Positions 34,809 to 46,671 of a stretch of 64,000 nt of DNA are shown here, piece after piece. The position numbers were made by a program, and so were the translations under genes. Source of the DNA: Adineta ricciae. Its lineage: Eukaryota > Rotifera > Eurotatoria > Adinetida > Adinetidae. The stretch is taken from positions 610,964 to 674,963 of the forward strand of contig CAJNOJ010000010.1 of assembly GCA_905250025.1 (NCBI GenBank), given 5' to 3'. Position 1 is the stretch's first letter. Every line of letters begins with the position of its first letter. Under the pieces are notes generated by a model. The model made no database searches, had not been told where the DNA came from, and was given only the letters and a program-made list of their open reading frames with translations.

Positions 34809-35483
34809 TTAAATTGTCTTTGGTCGACATTTCTCGCAAAACCATTTACCTTTTGGTTCCTCCTCAAGTTTCACACATGCGAAATGAAACCATTCGATTT
34901 GACATTGAGGATTATCACATGCAATCATACGCCCGAACGATACTTGATTGCATATACAATATCGTGGTTCGTATGGATCGATAGGAAATAAATCCAAACC
35001 GACAGGTTCAACTTTGCTCATTTCTTGATGTTGCTCTTTCTTTTTGATTGAAGTTTTATTTTGTACTTGATTCAATGGCTTATCTGTTTTCCGTCGTTTT
35101 TTGTTTGAATTCATGTCGTCCGTTGTCGAATTCGTTCGTTTTTTCTTTCGATTATTTGCTGGAACGACGACAGGTTGATTTGCTAATTCTTCTAAGACAT
35201 CATCCAAACGACGAATATGCTTTTCAACCATTTCATATGCTTGGTTTGCGAGGGTGATCTTCTCATCGGCATGTAACAAACGTCGCGATTGTAATTCATT
35301 TAATGTTTGAATAAGATTGTATCTGTCATCTTGAGATTTGGTTTGTTGATATTTTGTTGCGATTGTTGAACATTCCGACTTTAATGAAATACTCTTATCA
35401 TCAAGTTCTCTTAATAAACGAAGATTTCGACTTAAGTCAATTGGCAGACTTTCTAATGATTCAATGAATTCATCGAAATCCAT
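34809..35483 (-). CDS. ING: Inhibitor of growth protein, ING4/5 type (PHD finger)
   Basis: ING proteins read H3K4me3 and target histone acetyltransferase complexes (HBO1 complex for ING4/5). The 224-residue single-exon frame has the N-terminal dimerisation helices (FIESLESLPIDLSRNLRLLR, then YEMVEKHIRRLDDVLEE). A basic Lys/Arg/Asn linker with nuclear-localisation character (KKKRTN, NKKRRK) follows. The C-terminal PHD finger has all eight zinc ligands: CIC in RYCICNQ, C in ACDNPQC, H and C in WFHFACV, and C/C in WFCEKC. The aromatic/Asp pocket for trimethyl-lysine (Y in RYC, D in ACD, W in EWFH) is intact. GTTTCTAG abuts the ATG directly, and the upstream VPS39 stop is only 124 bp away on the same strand. 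Confidence 0.9.
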   Translation of the reverse strand: MDFDEFIESLESLPIDLSRNLRLLRELDDKSISLKSECSTIATKYQQTKSQDDRYNLIQTLNELQSRRLLHADEKITLANQAYEMVEKHIRRLDDVLEELANQPVVVPANNRKKKRTNSTTDDMNSNKKRRKTDKPLNQVQNKTSIKKKEQHQEMSKVEPVGLDLFPIDPYEPRYCICNQVSFGRMIACDNPQCQIEWFHFACVKLEEEPKGKWFCEKCRPKTI

Positions 35484-35607
35484 CTAGAAACAAAAGAAGA
35501 TTATAAATTACACCACTCGGTAAATCAACAAAGAGAAAAAGGAAAGAAAGATGTATACAAATCACATTGAATTTTAAATAAAAACAGCGATTATCAAAAG
35601 AAAAATA

Positions 35608-38600
35608 TCAATAAAGTCTTCTGTTTCTCACTTCTAGTTCTTTTTCATACTTAGCTTGACAATGATAATGAACGATTTTATCATTTGGAAATCTCACAAT
35701 CGCTTGCATAGCCGTCAGTGGTTGAGTACATTCTGTTCGCGCACATTCCGAATCACTATCGATAACGAATGAATGATTCTCACTTGTAATGCGTTTCGAT
35801 TGCGTACGGAGCAATCTTGAAAATAATAAATGTCGTTCTAATTGGGAACTTCGTTTATTCTTCGAACATGTTTGTAATGAATGCTCGATGAAATCTTTCA
35901 TACTGTTTAATTTTAATTGTCCCGGTAAAATTTCCAACGTCTGCACCGGATCGAGACGTTCTGAAGCGTTGTTGACAATACGTAAGATTGTTTTCAAACT
36001 GGTATCATTTAGACTGCCATCATTACTTTTCTTTAAATAATGTTCAATCAATTGACGATAAAGATGGCGGGCGAGTTCTTTGTCGTAATTAGCGTACATC
36101 GTTTCACAGTAAGCTTCGGCATCAGTATAAAATCCATTTTTCACGAAAGTTTCCAAGGCCAATTCGTGTTGATTCAACTTGCCGAGAACAATTGCGTAGT
36201 GTAAACTGAACAGGCGATCATTGGACGACGTTTTTTGTTCATTGAGAAAATATGCTTGTAATGTAACGAAGTCGCATTGACAGTTTTGATTCGAGAGAAA
36301 TTCTTTCAGTTTGTTTTCGTATTCCATTTGTTTCTTTTTGATCGGAGATGCTGTTGAATATTTTTCCAAATCATCAGATGCGACTTGGGTGGCGTAGACA
36401 TCATTATCTAGGAAGAAGAGCATGACGAAGATGTTTTAGATGAACTCGATCGATTCTATGGCGATCAAAGAACAGAAAATGTCGAATATGGTGTTATATT
36501 CATACCTGTGTATGTTTCTTGTCGATTTGCTTTGATGAGAGGTTGTAATTTTTCAGTTATTTGTTTGATTCGATTGCAATAAGCATAGACAAGTCGATTG
36601 TGAATAGTTTGTCGATTTTCACCGAGTTCGGGTTTCAGACAAATGCGTTCTAAATATCGAATAGCGAAATCTTCGTCGATATCCTTGAGAAAGTCGTAAA
36701 CTTGAATTGGATCGAATTTGATTGCTGCCAATTGAGATGGATCTATCGTTGAAGAAGATGTCGAAACAGATTCACCGACAAACAGTTGTAGAATATCATG
36801 AAAAAGTGTTTGATCATTGGGATTTGCCACAGCAGATTTGATCATGGGTTCAATGTACTTAAAAATCAATGGCAGTTGCTGATTATCAAGTTTAGATAAA
36901 TAATTCAAGATATTTTCATTGGAAGCTAACGATTCAGTATTCGTAATCAATTCTAAAGCTTCGTTGTGTCGGTTTTGTTTTTCATAAAATGAAACCAATT
37001 CATTTCGACGATGATGTTTTTTCAGTTCTTTTTCAACTTCAGATGGTAAACAGCAATTCTCTTGATTACGCAAGAGTGCGTTTGCTAATGTATTGTTGTT
37101 TGTCGTTAGATAAACTTTCAGCAAAGCCGTTTCGACAATGATCAACAGATCACGAACTGGTTTTAATATAAGACGATTTTTCACCAGTGATTGCACCTGA
37201 ATCATTAAAAACGAAATCAATTTTGTTTTCTTTCTTGAATTTTCCCGACTTACCTCGAGCCAAGCATCTGGTGAACGTCGGAATATCGTTTGAAACATTC
37301 GCCGTGATTCTGTTAGATAGTTTTGTAATTCTTGCACTGCACTTGCAAGTCTTTGTCCGACAAAATCCACCGGTTCGGAGAAATGTTGATGTTGTTTGAC
37401 AAATGTATTCAATTCATTGTATGAATTCGTCAACCATGTGTGTGCTGATAATGTTACAAACAAAGAAATGATCTCAGCTGGATCCGTCAAGAATTCTTTG
37501 AACTCAGCAAATGATCGATCGAATTGTTGTTTGTTGAATAACTGAAATGCATACATTGTTCCAACACGGTAATACTCACACCAAAGATCGGTTTCAGTTA
37601 AAGATTGATTTGGACGTGAGGATTGATTTGCAGAGCTTTGACCATATGTAGAACTGTCTGCTGATGACTTATTTGCCACCTGTTCATTTATACTACTATT
37701 GAATGTTGTTACTTTAGGCATATCGGAAGTTTCCAAATTTCCTTTCGCATGGCCATCAATTGTTCTTGATTGATCATCCATTGATGAAGAAACAGATATT
37801 CCAAGTACAGCTCGGATAAGAATTAATGCTAAATCATATCTATACATGCCTGTATAGTTCTGTAATTGAATACGAACAGGAATGGGTTCAAGAAGCACAA
37901 CGTCGGTTGGCGTTGCCGCATAAATTCGTTCGGTGCGGGCATCCATCCACAGACGACATTTTCCTGCGGTGGTAGTGTTTTTATGCGAGATCTGTTGGAC
38001 AGGTACGGATTCTGTACCATTGAATGTACAAACATCGATCGACTGACTCGTTAATGCGAGAACATACGGTTTTGCTTGAACAACAGCAGACGGAACTTCT
38101 TTCCATGTGACACCAGTGTTATATAAGGGTTCAAAATCCGAATTTAAAAATACAGTATTGGAGTCGACTTGTATGCACCATTGTGTTCGATCTTGAAGAC
38201 AATTTATAATAGGATCCTGTGACATTGTGAAAGGCACTTCATTAACGATCGTTCCCGTTGTTAAACTCATGATTACATAGGATCGCCTGTAAGCAGTACA
38301 AATTCTGTCACGTGACAGTGCCAGCGCACGTGGATAGTCAAGAAGTTCGAAACTACCACGTGCATCTTTATTTTCTTCCACACGTCGTTGCGAACGAATC
38401 CAGCGGTGAAAAACAACTGAACGGCGTTTTGTTGCAACACATATGCGAAGTTCAGAAGGGGTAGATGTTGCACCGTCCGACGATGAATGAGACTCAACAT
38501 CATACCTAAGAAAAATCCAAGATACATTCTCAAACACAACCATTTCGAATTCTTACCAAGTTGAAAACAGTGTGATATTATTTGTTGATACCGCTGCAAT

Positions 38601-38993
38601 TTCTCCAAGTGAATCTATATCAAGTACACTGACGACTCCATCACCTAATAACAGAGCGATTTTCAATATTGGAACGGTTTCTAGTTGGGTGATGACTCTC
38701 TTCGTTAACCGGATTACTTTGAGCAGACGTACGGATGGTGTTACTGATGCGGTTGTCGACGCAATCTCATATGATACTAACAACATTCCTTGTTTCTCTT
38801 GATTTCCTCTTCCACATATCAATATAATGTCACCATTGGATGCAAATAATTCTGCAGTTAAGCGAAAATCACGTATCACTGGACGTTTTTGAAAAGCTTG
38901 AAAATCATCTTGAACATCAGCAGCTGACGTTGCTGACGATGTTGGTGTATTTGATAATGTCGGCGAACGAAATGTTTTCGCGGGCGACGACAT
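35608..38993 (-). CDS. VPS39: VPS39 (HOPS tethering complex subunit)
   Basis: VPS39 is a HOPS subunit that binds Rab7 and tethers late endosomes, autophagosomes and lysosomes. Four exons (38993-38557, 38505-37254, 37196-36506, 36407-35608) join in frame to 1059 residues, longer than human VPS39 (about 880). The N-terminal third is a CNH-like beta-propeller (VPILKIALLLGDGVVSVLDI, later RIYAATPTDVVLLEPIPV). The middle and C-terminal parts are clathrin-heavy-chain-like helical repeats. LLKVYLTTNNNTLANALL and RNELVSFYEKQNRHNEALEL align with VPS39 rather than TGFBRAP1. The C-terminal zinc-binding block ends NDKIVHYHC. Its first Cys pair is spaced CARTEC instead of the usual CxxC. The start codon is immediately preceded by AATTTAG. 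Confidence 0.88.
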
Positions 38994-39099
38994 CTAAATT
39001 AACAAAAAAAATATTTGTTTTTCAATTTTATTCTGAAAGAAAGAAATATTTTCTTTATTAAAATATCAAAATGTAAACAACGGCAACAAGAAAAAATTT

Positions 39100-40121
39100 T
39101 CATTGTGTTGAATAACTGAGACATGCTTGATGAATGATGTCAACAAACTGCTCATCGGTTCTAACGAGATGAAGAAGAACATTTCGAAAATGTTCACGAT
39201 TTAATACATTAGCCGGATTCGTTTGTGCAACGAATTGATTATCACTGTAGTCAGCACCAGTTGATGATGGAAATACCGCGAAAGCAGACGGTGGAATAAG
39301 ATTGATGGAGTTTTGACTTGACGGAAGATTCGTTTCGTTATCGGAAATATTTGCATTTGGAATATTTAATAAACGTTTCAATGATGAAGTCGGATCATTA
39401 CTGTTCGTTAATGGTGTCGATTGTCTTCCAGAGATATGCATCGCTGTTTGTCGAGAGGATCCTACTTGGGGTACAACCGAATTTGGTCTCTAAATAACAA
39501 TTAATTTAGTATAGATTAATTTCGCAGAATATAAAATCTTACATTAATGATCAACTGCGATGGATCTTCATTTCTGGCTATTGACTGTTCTTTTACAAGT
39601 ATGTGTTGAAGTTCACCGGGATTAGTCAAATGATTCTGTTGCTCTCTCATTGATTGTAATAGTTTTTGGATAAATTTATGTATTCGGAGGCATTCAGATT
39701 CGCTCGAAAAATGCAAACTAAATACTAAGGATTCGTCATGTTTCTTAACTTCGTAGAATATGCATTGTTTATCTGCCTGTTCAGTCATATCTAACGATAT
39801 GGGTTGAATTAGATCTCGATCTCCTTGAATAATAGCAAATGCGAAAACTTGAAACATTTGATTGTTGATAAGTTGTTTTCTTTTGTAGAGAAACAAATTT
39901 CCTTCAATAGTCGAATGATTTTCCCAACGGAATTCATGCGTATTATAACGAAAGACTTTAACGTAGTTGATAAAATCATACATACGAATAGCAGTTGGAT
40001 CATGTTTGCATAGAACTTTGCCGAGCTCCACTTGATATTGAGACAATGATGATGTTGGTACGGAATTGACGTTTGTCTTCGTTGTCGATGACGAATTGGG
40101 ATTGAGAATTGGTGTAGACAT
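39100..40121 (-). CDS. DCP1: mRNA-decapping factor DCP1
   Basis: DCP1 activates DCP2 to remove the mRNA 5' cap and localises to P-bodies. Two exons (40121-39543 and 39489-39100) join in frame to 322 residues. The EVH1-type domain covers about residues 30-165: ELGKVLCKHDPTAIRMYDFI, VFRYNTHEFRWENHSTIEG, NLFLYKRK, then DLIQPISLDM. The linker has short conserved patches (RLLNIPNA; NLIPPSAFAVF, a candidate MI/EDC-binding motif region). The C-terminal trimerisation helices are NREHFRNVLLHLVRTDEQFV and DIIHQACLSY. VPS39 begins 106 bp downstream on the same strand. Confidence 0.88.
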
Positions 40122-40436
40122 GAAGGAAATTGTTCTCGGACAGGAAAATAGATGAAGATTGCTTAGATTTCAACTTTTCGGTACACGTATTGTGAAAAAA
40201 TGAAAGTAAATTTTACGAAAACAAATTCTTTGTTTTATCTATTACTATTCGCATATTTCAGATTAAGTTGACACAGAGCCAATAGAAGAATTTCTAATTA
40301 TAGATGTCGCAACGTTTCTGTCTATTGGCAAGCACATGGTTTATAGTTCATCAACAAGTGTCAAAATTCGCCTGAATAAATCATTAGAGATGGTCGCAGA
40401 AAAACGAGAACGGAGAGTTCGTCAGTATAACGACAG
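40122..40436. other. Intergenic, ANKEF1 to DCP1
   Basis: A 315-bp spacer between two minus-strand genes. No gene or clear promoter element recognised. Confidence 0.4.
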
Positions 40437-43219
40437 TTAAGTTTTTAGTTTATTTAAACGTTCTAACTTTGCTTCTGCGTTCGCTAATAACGCTTGTTTA
40501 TAATTCGGAAAATCGATGTTCGAGGTAAACTGTTGTCGTAAGTTGAATTTCTTATCCAATAATTCACTCGTCGTGGGCTGATCAGTCCAGTTCGTCAATG
40601 GGTGATAAGTAATGGATGGAAATAGATTGTTTGAAGACAAGAGACGCTTTTCGTCAGAAAGTAAGCAGCCTTGCACAGGTAAGGGTGCTTCGAGTTTAAC
40701 TGGTTTGATTGTAGTCGATAGCTATAAAGGAGAGATTCTATTTTTGTTTGTCTTTTAGTAGGACTGGTATACCGGTTCTGCTTCCTTGACTTTCTTTGTA
40801 TTTTTATTTGGTCTTCGACGAGATTTCGATTGTTGCTTCCCTTTCCTCTCGTACGCTGTTCGTACGAGATCAAACACCTGCGGTGAAGCAAAATCTGTGG
40901 CCAAATCAAGTAAATTTCGCTCTATATATATATCATTTCTTGACGGTATACTACAAGATACTATCTCATAACACGTACGTGTCAGATTTTCATGTCGAAC
41001 ATTCGCTCGTTTTTGGAGAAGATAATCAACGACATTGAATGCTGAACTTTCTATCGCACGACTCAATGGTGTTGCTAACGTGATAGACTCATGATTAATC
41101 ATCGCACCAGCATCTACCAGTGCTCGTACAACACCTAGTTGAGCTGAATGAGCGGCATGATGAAGTGCTGTCCATTTGAATTGATCTTCGAGGTGAACAT
41201 TAGCGCTAGGGATGCAGAAGAAAACAAGAATCGATCATGAGAAGACTTTCGGTTCTTACCCATTTTCGAGAAGAAATTTTGTTGTTTCTAAATCACCATT
41301 GGCTGCAGCGATCATCAAAGGTGTTTTGTAGAATTTATCTCGAATGTTAACTGATACTCCTGGAGAAAACATCTTTGAAAATCCAGAGAAATCAGCGCTA
41401 TTGATTACCTGATTTGAATGCGTCAATAAGCGTATGTAAATCACCTCGATAGACTGACATGGTACAAAATAGATTGTTTTAGTATGACAATAATAAGTTT
41501 CATTTACCTGCATTACTGATATGCACAAATTGAGGATCAATTTTGTCGATGTAATGAACTGAATCATCGTTGATCATATGTGTAGGTATTTGATCCCGAC
41601 TAAACCGGTTCTGATCGGTAATAAACTGATGTTTTTTTACATAAACCAATGGTGGTTTGCCTTTTGCTGTTCGCGGTCCCTCGTCACGTATTGCAATTGG
41701 AATAGGTACTTGTTTCTTCGTTTTCTTCTTCTTCTTCTTCTTCTTTTTCTTATTTCTATCGGCAAATACTCGCATCAGAAATGACTTTTCGATAAATAGC
41801 TTTCCAGATATGAATGTTTGGTAATCAATCTCATTTGGATTGGTTTCATGAAGGACAATCAAATCGTTGAGATCATCTGAAGTGATTTGCGTGAAGCCTT
41901 CTTCGGCAATGATCTGTTTGAAATCAGTAGATGTAATACGATGTGTCGTCGAGTTTTCAATTTGTTGGAATCGACGGAGAAGACGATCGGATCGTTCTTG
42001 TAACCAGTCATAAAACTGAAGCTTATAATCGCGATCAGCATTTGACTTGGTAGAAAATATTCTTCGATTATAATGTTTCTTTTCTACTAGACGAATGTTT
42101 TTCTTTGCGTCTTTACTCTTATGTAACTTCGCGAGTTTCATTGGTAATTGATTGTTGATATTCTTCGTTCGAGTTGTCCCACCTCGTTGAACCATAAATT
42201 TAATTGCTTTGCCTTGGTTTAGCATAGCAGCAAGATGAACTGGCGTATTCAATGATTGATCTGCAAGATCGAAACGTGCATTGTACGCTGAGAGAATGGG
42301 TAGCAACTGATTAAAATAGAAGATTACATAGAAGCGATGAATTTTCTCTAGTCGAATAAACATACATCAAATGTTTTTGATGTTACAGCTACATGAGCAG
42401 GCGTTTGCTGTTGAATATCACGAGCATTAACATTTGCTTTTCTCTGTAAGAGTTCACGCACGACTTTGATCAAACCAGATGCACATGCAGCATGCAAAGC
42501 AGTTTGACCCGTGGTCTAAACAGATACGTACCGGCAGTGGTAGAATAACAGGTTCAAAGTTCGAAGTACTTTGTCAATAGCATTGATATCAGCACCGCGT
42601 TCGATCAACGTCAGACAGATTTTCTCTGCAGTGGCTCCTTTTTCACATGCAGCAACTAACAAAGGTTTTCCTATTTCAGTTATGCCATTCACACCTGGTG
42701 TACACTTGGACATAATCATCGAAAAACACTCCTGTTGTCGATATGTACCATCAGACAGACAGTAAAACAGAACATCTGCATCAGTTCATGAACATCAAAG
42801 ATGACAATATTACTCATTATGATACCTTGCCCTTCAAGATCTCGAATATTCGTCTTGGCATTTGCATTCAATAATGTTCCAACAGCTTCGATATGACCAC
42901 GTTCGACTGCATGCATTAACGGTGTTCTACGCTTGAAATCAGTTCTGTCTGGGTGCGCACCGAGATGCAGAAGAAATTGTATCATACTTTCATCGTTTTT
43001 CTGCACAGCGACTAACAACAACGTTTCACCTATAGTTAACATTTGTTATGACATTCTTCTCAAATATATTTCACTACCATCAGTTGGATGGTTAAAGTTA
43101 ACAATGCCGTGAACGCCTTTCTGACAAATTCGATAGACTTGATCATAATTTGACGTGCGTACTGCATATAAAAGTTTTCTGATTTGTGCTAGTTCAACTG
43201 CAGTATGTGCAATTGTCAT
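40437..43219 (-). CDS. ANKEF1: Ankyrin repeat and EF-hand protein ANKEF1
   Basis: Multi-exon gene of about 770 residues, matching animal ANKEF1 end to end. The N-terminal ankyrin repeats include ETLLLVAVQKNDESMIQFLL and RTPLMHAVERGHIEAVGTLL, and KPLLVAACEKG-x3-KICLTLI with RGADINAIDK. After the repeats comes a segment with the EF-hand-like part (LQFYDWLQERSDRLLRRFQQ, then IIAEEGFTQITSDDLNDLIV), and then a Lys run of ten or more. DDSVHYIDKIDPQFVHISNAG and a second ankyrin block (KTPLMIAAANGDLETTKFLL) follow. The C-terminus ends ALLANAEAKLERLNKLKT, resembling the end of the human protein. The EF-hand lacks a convincing full calcium loop. Cellular role is poorly known; expression is often ciliary or testis-linked in vertebrates. 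The start is ATG at 43219. Confidence 0.85.
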
Positions 43220-43690
43220 AATCGAATTAAGTCAAAGAAGAAACGCGCCAAGTTACAATAGATTTCTACCGACTGTACTGTAGAACATACGATGTGATAA
43301 GTTCATTGAATAGAGAATTTTCTTTTATACTGTGGCATTTTATTTTGATTTCTACATCGAAAGACAAATAAAACGAATAGAACAAGCGATTGTTATGAAC
43401 AAAAAGCAGTTACAATAAACAAATCAATACTAACAGATTAATTTGAATAAAATATTGATAATCATATAATTAAACTAAAACAGTTCACCAAAATTTCACG
43501 AAACATTGAAACTAATGTAAAATAGTAAAACTCGTTTTCTTTGTCGTAAGAAAATGTATGTAATACTAGTATCTATGAAGGCTTAATCACAAGAAAGAAG
43601 CACATGAACATCATGACGGACAAAATCTAGAGATCTCCTCAGGTATAAAACTAAATGTTTGAATCAAAATATTTGTTTCATGTTCAGATC
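43220..43690. other. Intergenic, H2A to ANKEF1
   Basis: AT-rich 470-bp spacer, including the H2A 3'UTR. I did not find a convincing histone stem-loop in it, consistent with a polyadenylated replacement-type histone mRNA. Confidence 0.4.
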
Positions 43691-44547
43691 CTATGCTGAA
43701 CTTGCGGTATTTCCAGTCACTGTAGAAGCTGCCTTCTTCAAGCTTGTAGATGATGATAAACTCGGTTTATTACCTCCAGCGCCTGTCGATGACGTCCTGC
43801 TAACCAGAGTTGAGGGTGCACGAGCAACTGAGCCAGTTTTCGAAAGGGATGAAGTCGACTGAAGACGTTTAGATAGAGCTTTCAAAAAATATCAAAGTTA
43901 GTTTTTTACCTTTTGAGCTTTGGTACTACTATCATCAATGGCCGATTTACTTTTGAATAAAAATGAATTGATATGAGGTAGTACACCACCTAGATTCATG
44001 CAAAAAGGGCATATATAAAATTTTTGTCATTTTTTGAACTTTCAATTACCTTGAGGAATTGTTACACCGTTCAAAAGCTAATTAAAATGCAAATGACTAA
44101 AACGTTCTATTCTGAATAGAGAATATGCCCGTACCTTCTTAAGCTCTTCGTCAATGCTAATGGCCAAAAAGATGTGACGTGCATTAATACGTTGTTTTTT
44201 GTGATCTTTAGCTGCATTACCAGAAAGTTCAAGTACTTCAGCAGTCAAATATTCAATCTTTAGTTCGTAAAAATGTTCAATTAATCGAGAGTATAGTCGA
44301 ACAAGTGTTTATTCTACAAACCACAGCAGCAGTGTAAACTGCAGATGCCATCGTTACACGACTTTTAGGTGTCGATTTTTTAATGTATCGATGGAAACGC
44401 GGAACGGAAAACAGTACACCTAGAATAAGTATAGAGAATCCTTGAGAAAGCTGACGCTCGTCAAAACGTCGTACCTGCACGGGCCGATTTCGATTTGCGT
44501 TCAGCGCCCTTGCGGACAGGCCGTGTTGCTGTTGTTGATGAAGTCAT
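43691..44547 (-). CDS. Histone H2A variant with long C-terminal tail (bdelloid type)
   Basis: Six exons: 44547-44475, 44419-44322, 44257-44135, 44077-44050, 43989-43951 and 43878-43691. They join to 182 residues, against about 130 for canonical H2A. The histone fold is clear: [19 protein letters not shown], then [20 protein letters not shown], then [19 protein letters not shown] and [19 protein letters not shown]. Acidic-patch residues (E in [12 protein letters not shown] in IDEEL) are kept, but the L1 loop ([11 protein letters not shown]) is unusual. The tail is Ser/Thr/Lys/Ala-rich ([20 protein letters not shown]). Multiple introns and a long tail match the unusual H2A variants known from bdelloids, which lack canonical H2A. 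An alternative donor at 43910 would give a different tail frame ending near 43738. No macro domain is present, which excludes macroH2A. Confidence 0.88.
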
Positions 44548-45563
44548 TTTAGATTATTCAAAGTTGGAAAAGTTCTACAATTGTTCACTTCATAGATTAT
44601 TTATTTTGACATTGAATACGCGAAAAGTACAGATATGAATATAACCGCGACCCCCTCAGGATGAGGATGTTCAAATACATTCTGTTTACTTGATTTACTT
44701 AATAAAGATAAATAATCATATGCGACGGAAGAAAAACAGCGAAGTAAACGTTAAGAGAAGATAAAATCTCAAGCTGTATTTGAATGACAAATTTATGATA
44801 GGATATTGTTGAATTTTTTGACAAATCAATGTTGATTTAGGAAGAAAAACAAGTTATATTGACTGTCAACACATTCTACCTGTTCGATTGATGAAATGAG
44901 CCAGCGCCTCCATTGAAATACGCGTTTTCTACGAGTCATATTATATTAAGCGCCACTAGCGCTGTAATGTCACATATTTAAATATTCTCAAATGATGTCT
45001 TATATGTAGAACGACGTGTGAAAGTATATATCCTTCTCTATGAACTCATCGATCTTGTAATTCGAGAACTGGACATAAATCGGTTTCACAAACGATTATG
45101 TGAAACGAAAAGAGATAGAAAAAGTTTTTATTCTTAATGATATTCAATGCCGTTCAAAAGAATAACACTGTTATTTTTCCACATTGTTTTTCTCAGTTCT
45201 TGATGTTAATCAATTCAATTTCAAAAAAAGTCTGAATCTCAACACACGATTCATCTAATATAATATATGATGTTTTTACTATTCAGAATTACAGTGACAC
45301 GACGATTCAATTGACAAAGTTATTTTATAGCCTTTCTTTTTTATTAGAAAGGTGAGACGCGTTAGTTTCTCTATTCCATACTGCTTATACTACATTGGAT
45401 ATTTCAACCTAGCTGTACACCGAAGCCTAATGAAAAAAACTCAAGGCTAGCTGGCAGGGATAATAACTAAATATCAAATATACGTTCTGAGAATCACGGT
45501 TAGTATTACAAAATACTAGAGCTGCACACATCTGTGATTTCACTCATTTTTCTTTTTATAAAC
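44548..45563. other. Intergenic between divergent H2A and GPCR genes
   Basis: AT-rich region of about 1 kb, divergent between the H2A variant (minus) and the first GPCR (plus). No gene seen. Confidence 0.4.
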
Positions 45564-46671
45564 ATGTCCGCTACTATCATTTCCACGTTCAATCATGCTA
45601 CCAGTTACAGCAATATCGGTGGCGGATTCTTCATTTTTCTTGCTGGCATGATTGGCAATATTCTCAACATCATTGTCTTTACTTCGCTCAAAACATTTCG
45701 ACAGACTTCGGCTGCTTTCTACATGACGAGCGCATCGTTTGTCAACATCTTTCAGCTCGTTGTTGGTCTACTTTCTCGAATACTCATCACTGGCTACAAC
45801 ATTGATCCCACCAAGACGTCATCGTTTATTTGCAAAGCACGACAATTCACTCTCATTACCACTATGCTGATGGCTTTCAGCTGCATGTGCTTGGCAGCAA
45901 TCGATCAGTATCTTTCACTCACTCATCCATGGCGTCATTTATGTACAGTCAAAGCAGCTAGTCGATTCATCATCGCTATTTTTGTTGTCTGGATTTTGCA
46001 TGGAATTACACTCTTCATCTATTCAGATGTCATTTCAATAGAAGGCACTGGTCAAACAACGTGTGGCTTACTCAATACCGGATTCTCAATATACTACTCC
46101 CGTTTCTTGTTTCCTGTTCTGCTCGGTGTCCTACCATTGATCATTCGTGTATCCTTTGGTATTCTTGCTTTCGTCACAGTTCAACGTCTAAGCAAGCGGG
46201 AAGTACCAGTCGTTCGATTGGAAAGAGACAAACAGCTAACAACAATGGTATCTTTTTTTTTGAGACATAAACCGTTGTAGTAACGATTGATTGTTGTTTT
46301 AGGTGTTGGTAGAAGTAGCTGTGGATGTCGTGCTGACGTTACCATATAGCATCTACAATCATTGGTACTCGGGTAGTGTGACATTCAATGATAGTGTTAG
46401 CAGTGCTGTGAATCAGTTTATAATTGCTTTGACTAGAGTGGTGTTTTATGGTAATTTCGCGGTATGATGATGAGAGAGAAAACAACTTTCAAGATTATGT
46501 TTGTATATTTAGGTGGCTTTTTATATTTATTATTGTGTTTCATCAAGATTTCGAAAGCAGTTAGCTTATGTTTTAGTGCAAATGCATTTGAGATATTGGC
46601 GTGAGAAAGGGAATCAAACTCGCAATAACCAAATTGTTCCAGAATCCGCACGGATCGACGAACTGCAATGA
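45564..46671 (+). CDS. Rhodopsin-like GPCR, tandem copy 1
   Basis: Seven-transmembrane receptor of 333 residues from exons 45564-46247, 46303-46461 and 46513-46671. TM1 has GN in GMIGNILNIIVF. TM3 ends CLAAIDQYLSLTHPWRH, where DQY replaces the DRY motif. A conserved Cys before TM3 (FICKARQF) can pair with the extracellular-loop Cys in QTTCGLL. ARG/ERDKQLTTM precedes TM6, and TM7 ends in VAFYIYYCVSSRFRKQL, a divergent NPxxY region. Helix-8-like basic residues follow. The ligand is unknown; the pattern resembles invertebrate peptide-type or orphan class A receptors. It lies in direct tandem with the gene at 47617, with the same intron positions. The ATG at 45564 is preferred because the frame upstream lacks another ATG. 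Confidence 0.82.

Noticed and set aside
35608..38993. TGFBRAP1/VPS3 instead of VPS39
   Set aside because: The TLLKCYL-like block, the YEKQNRHNEAL block and the ILPGQLKLNSMKDFIE end fit VPS39 better.
43691..44547. macroH2A
   Set aside because: The histone fold is not followed by a linker plus macro domain; the tail is a low-complexity Ser/Lys sequence.
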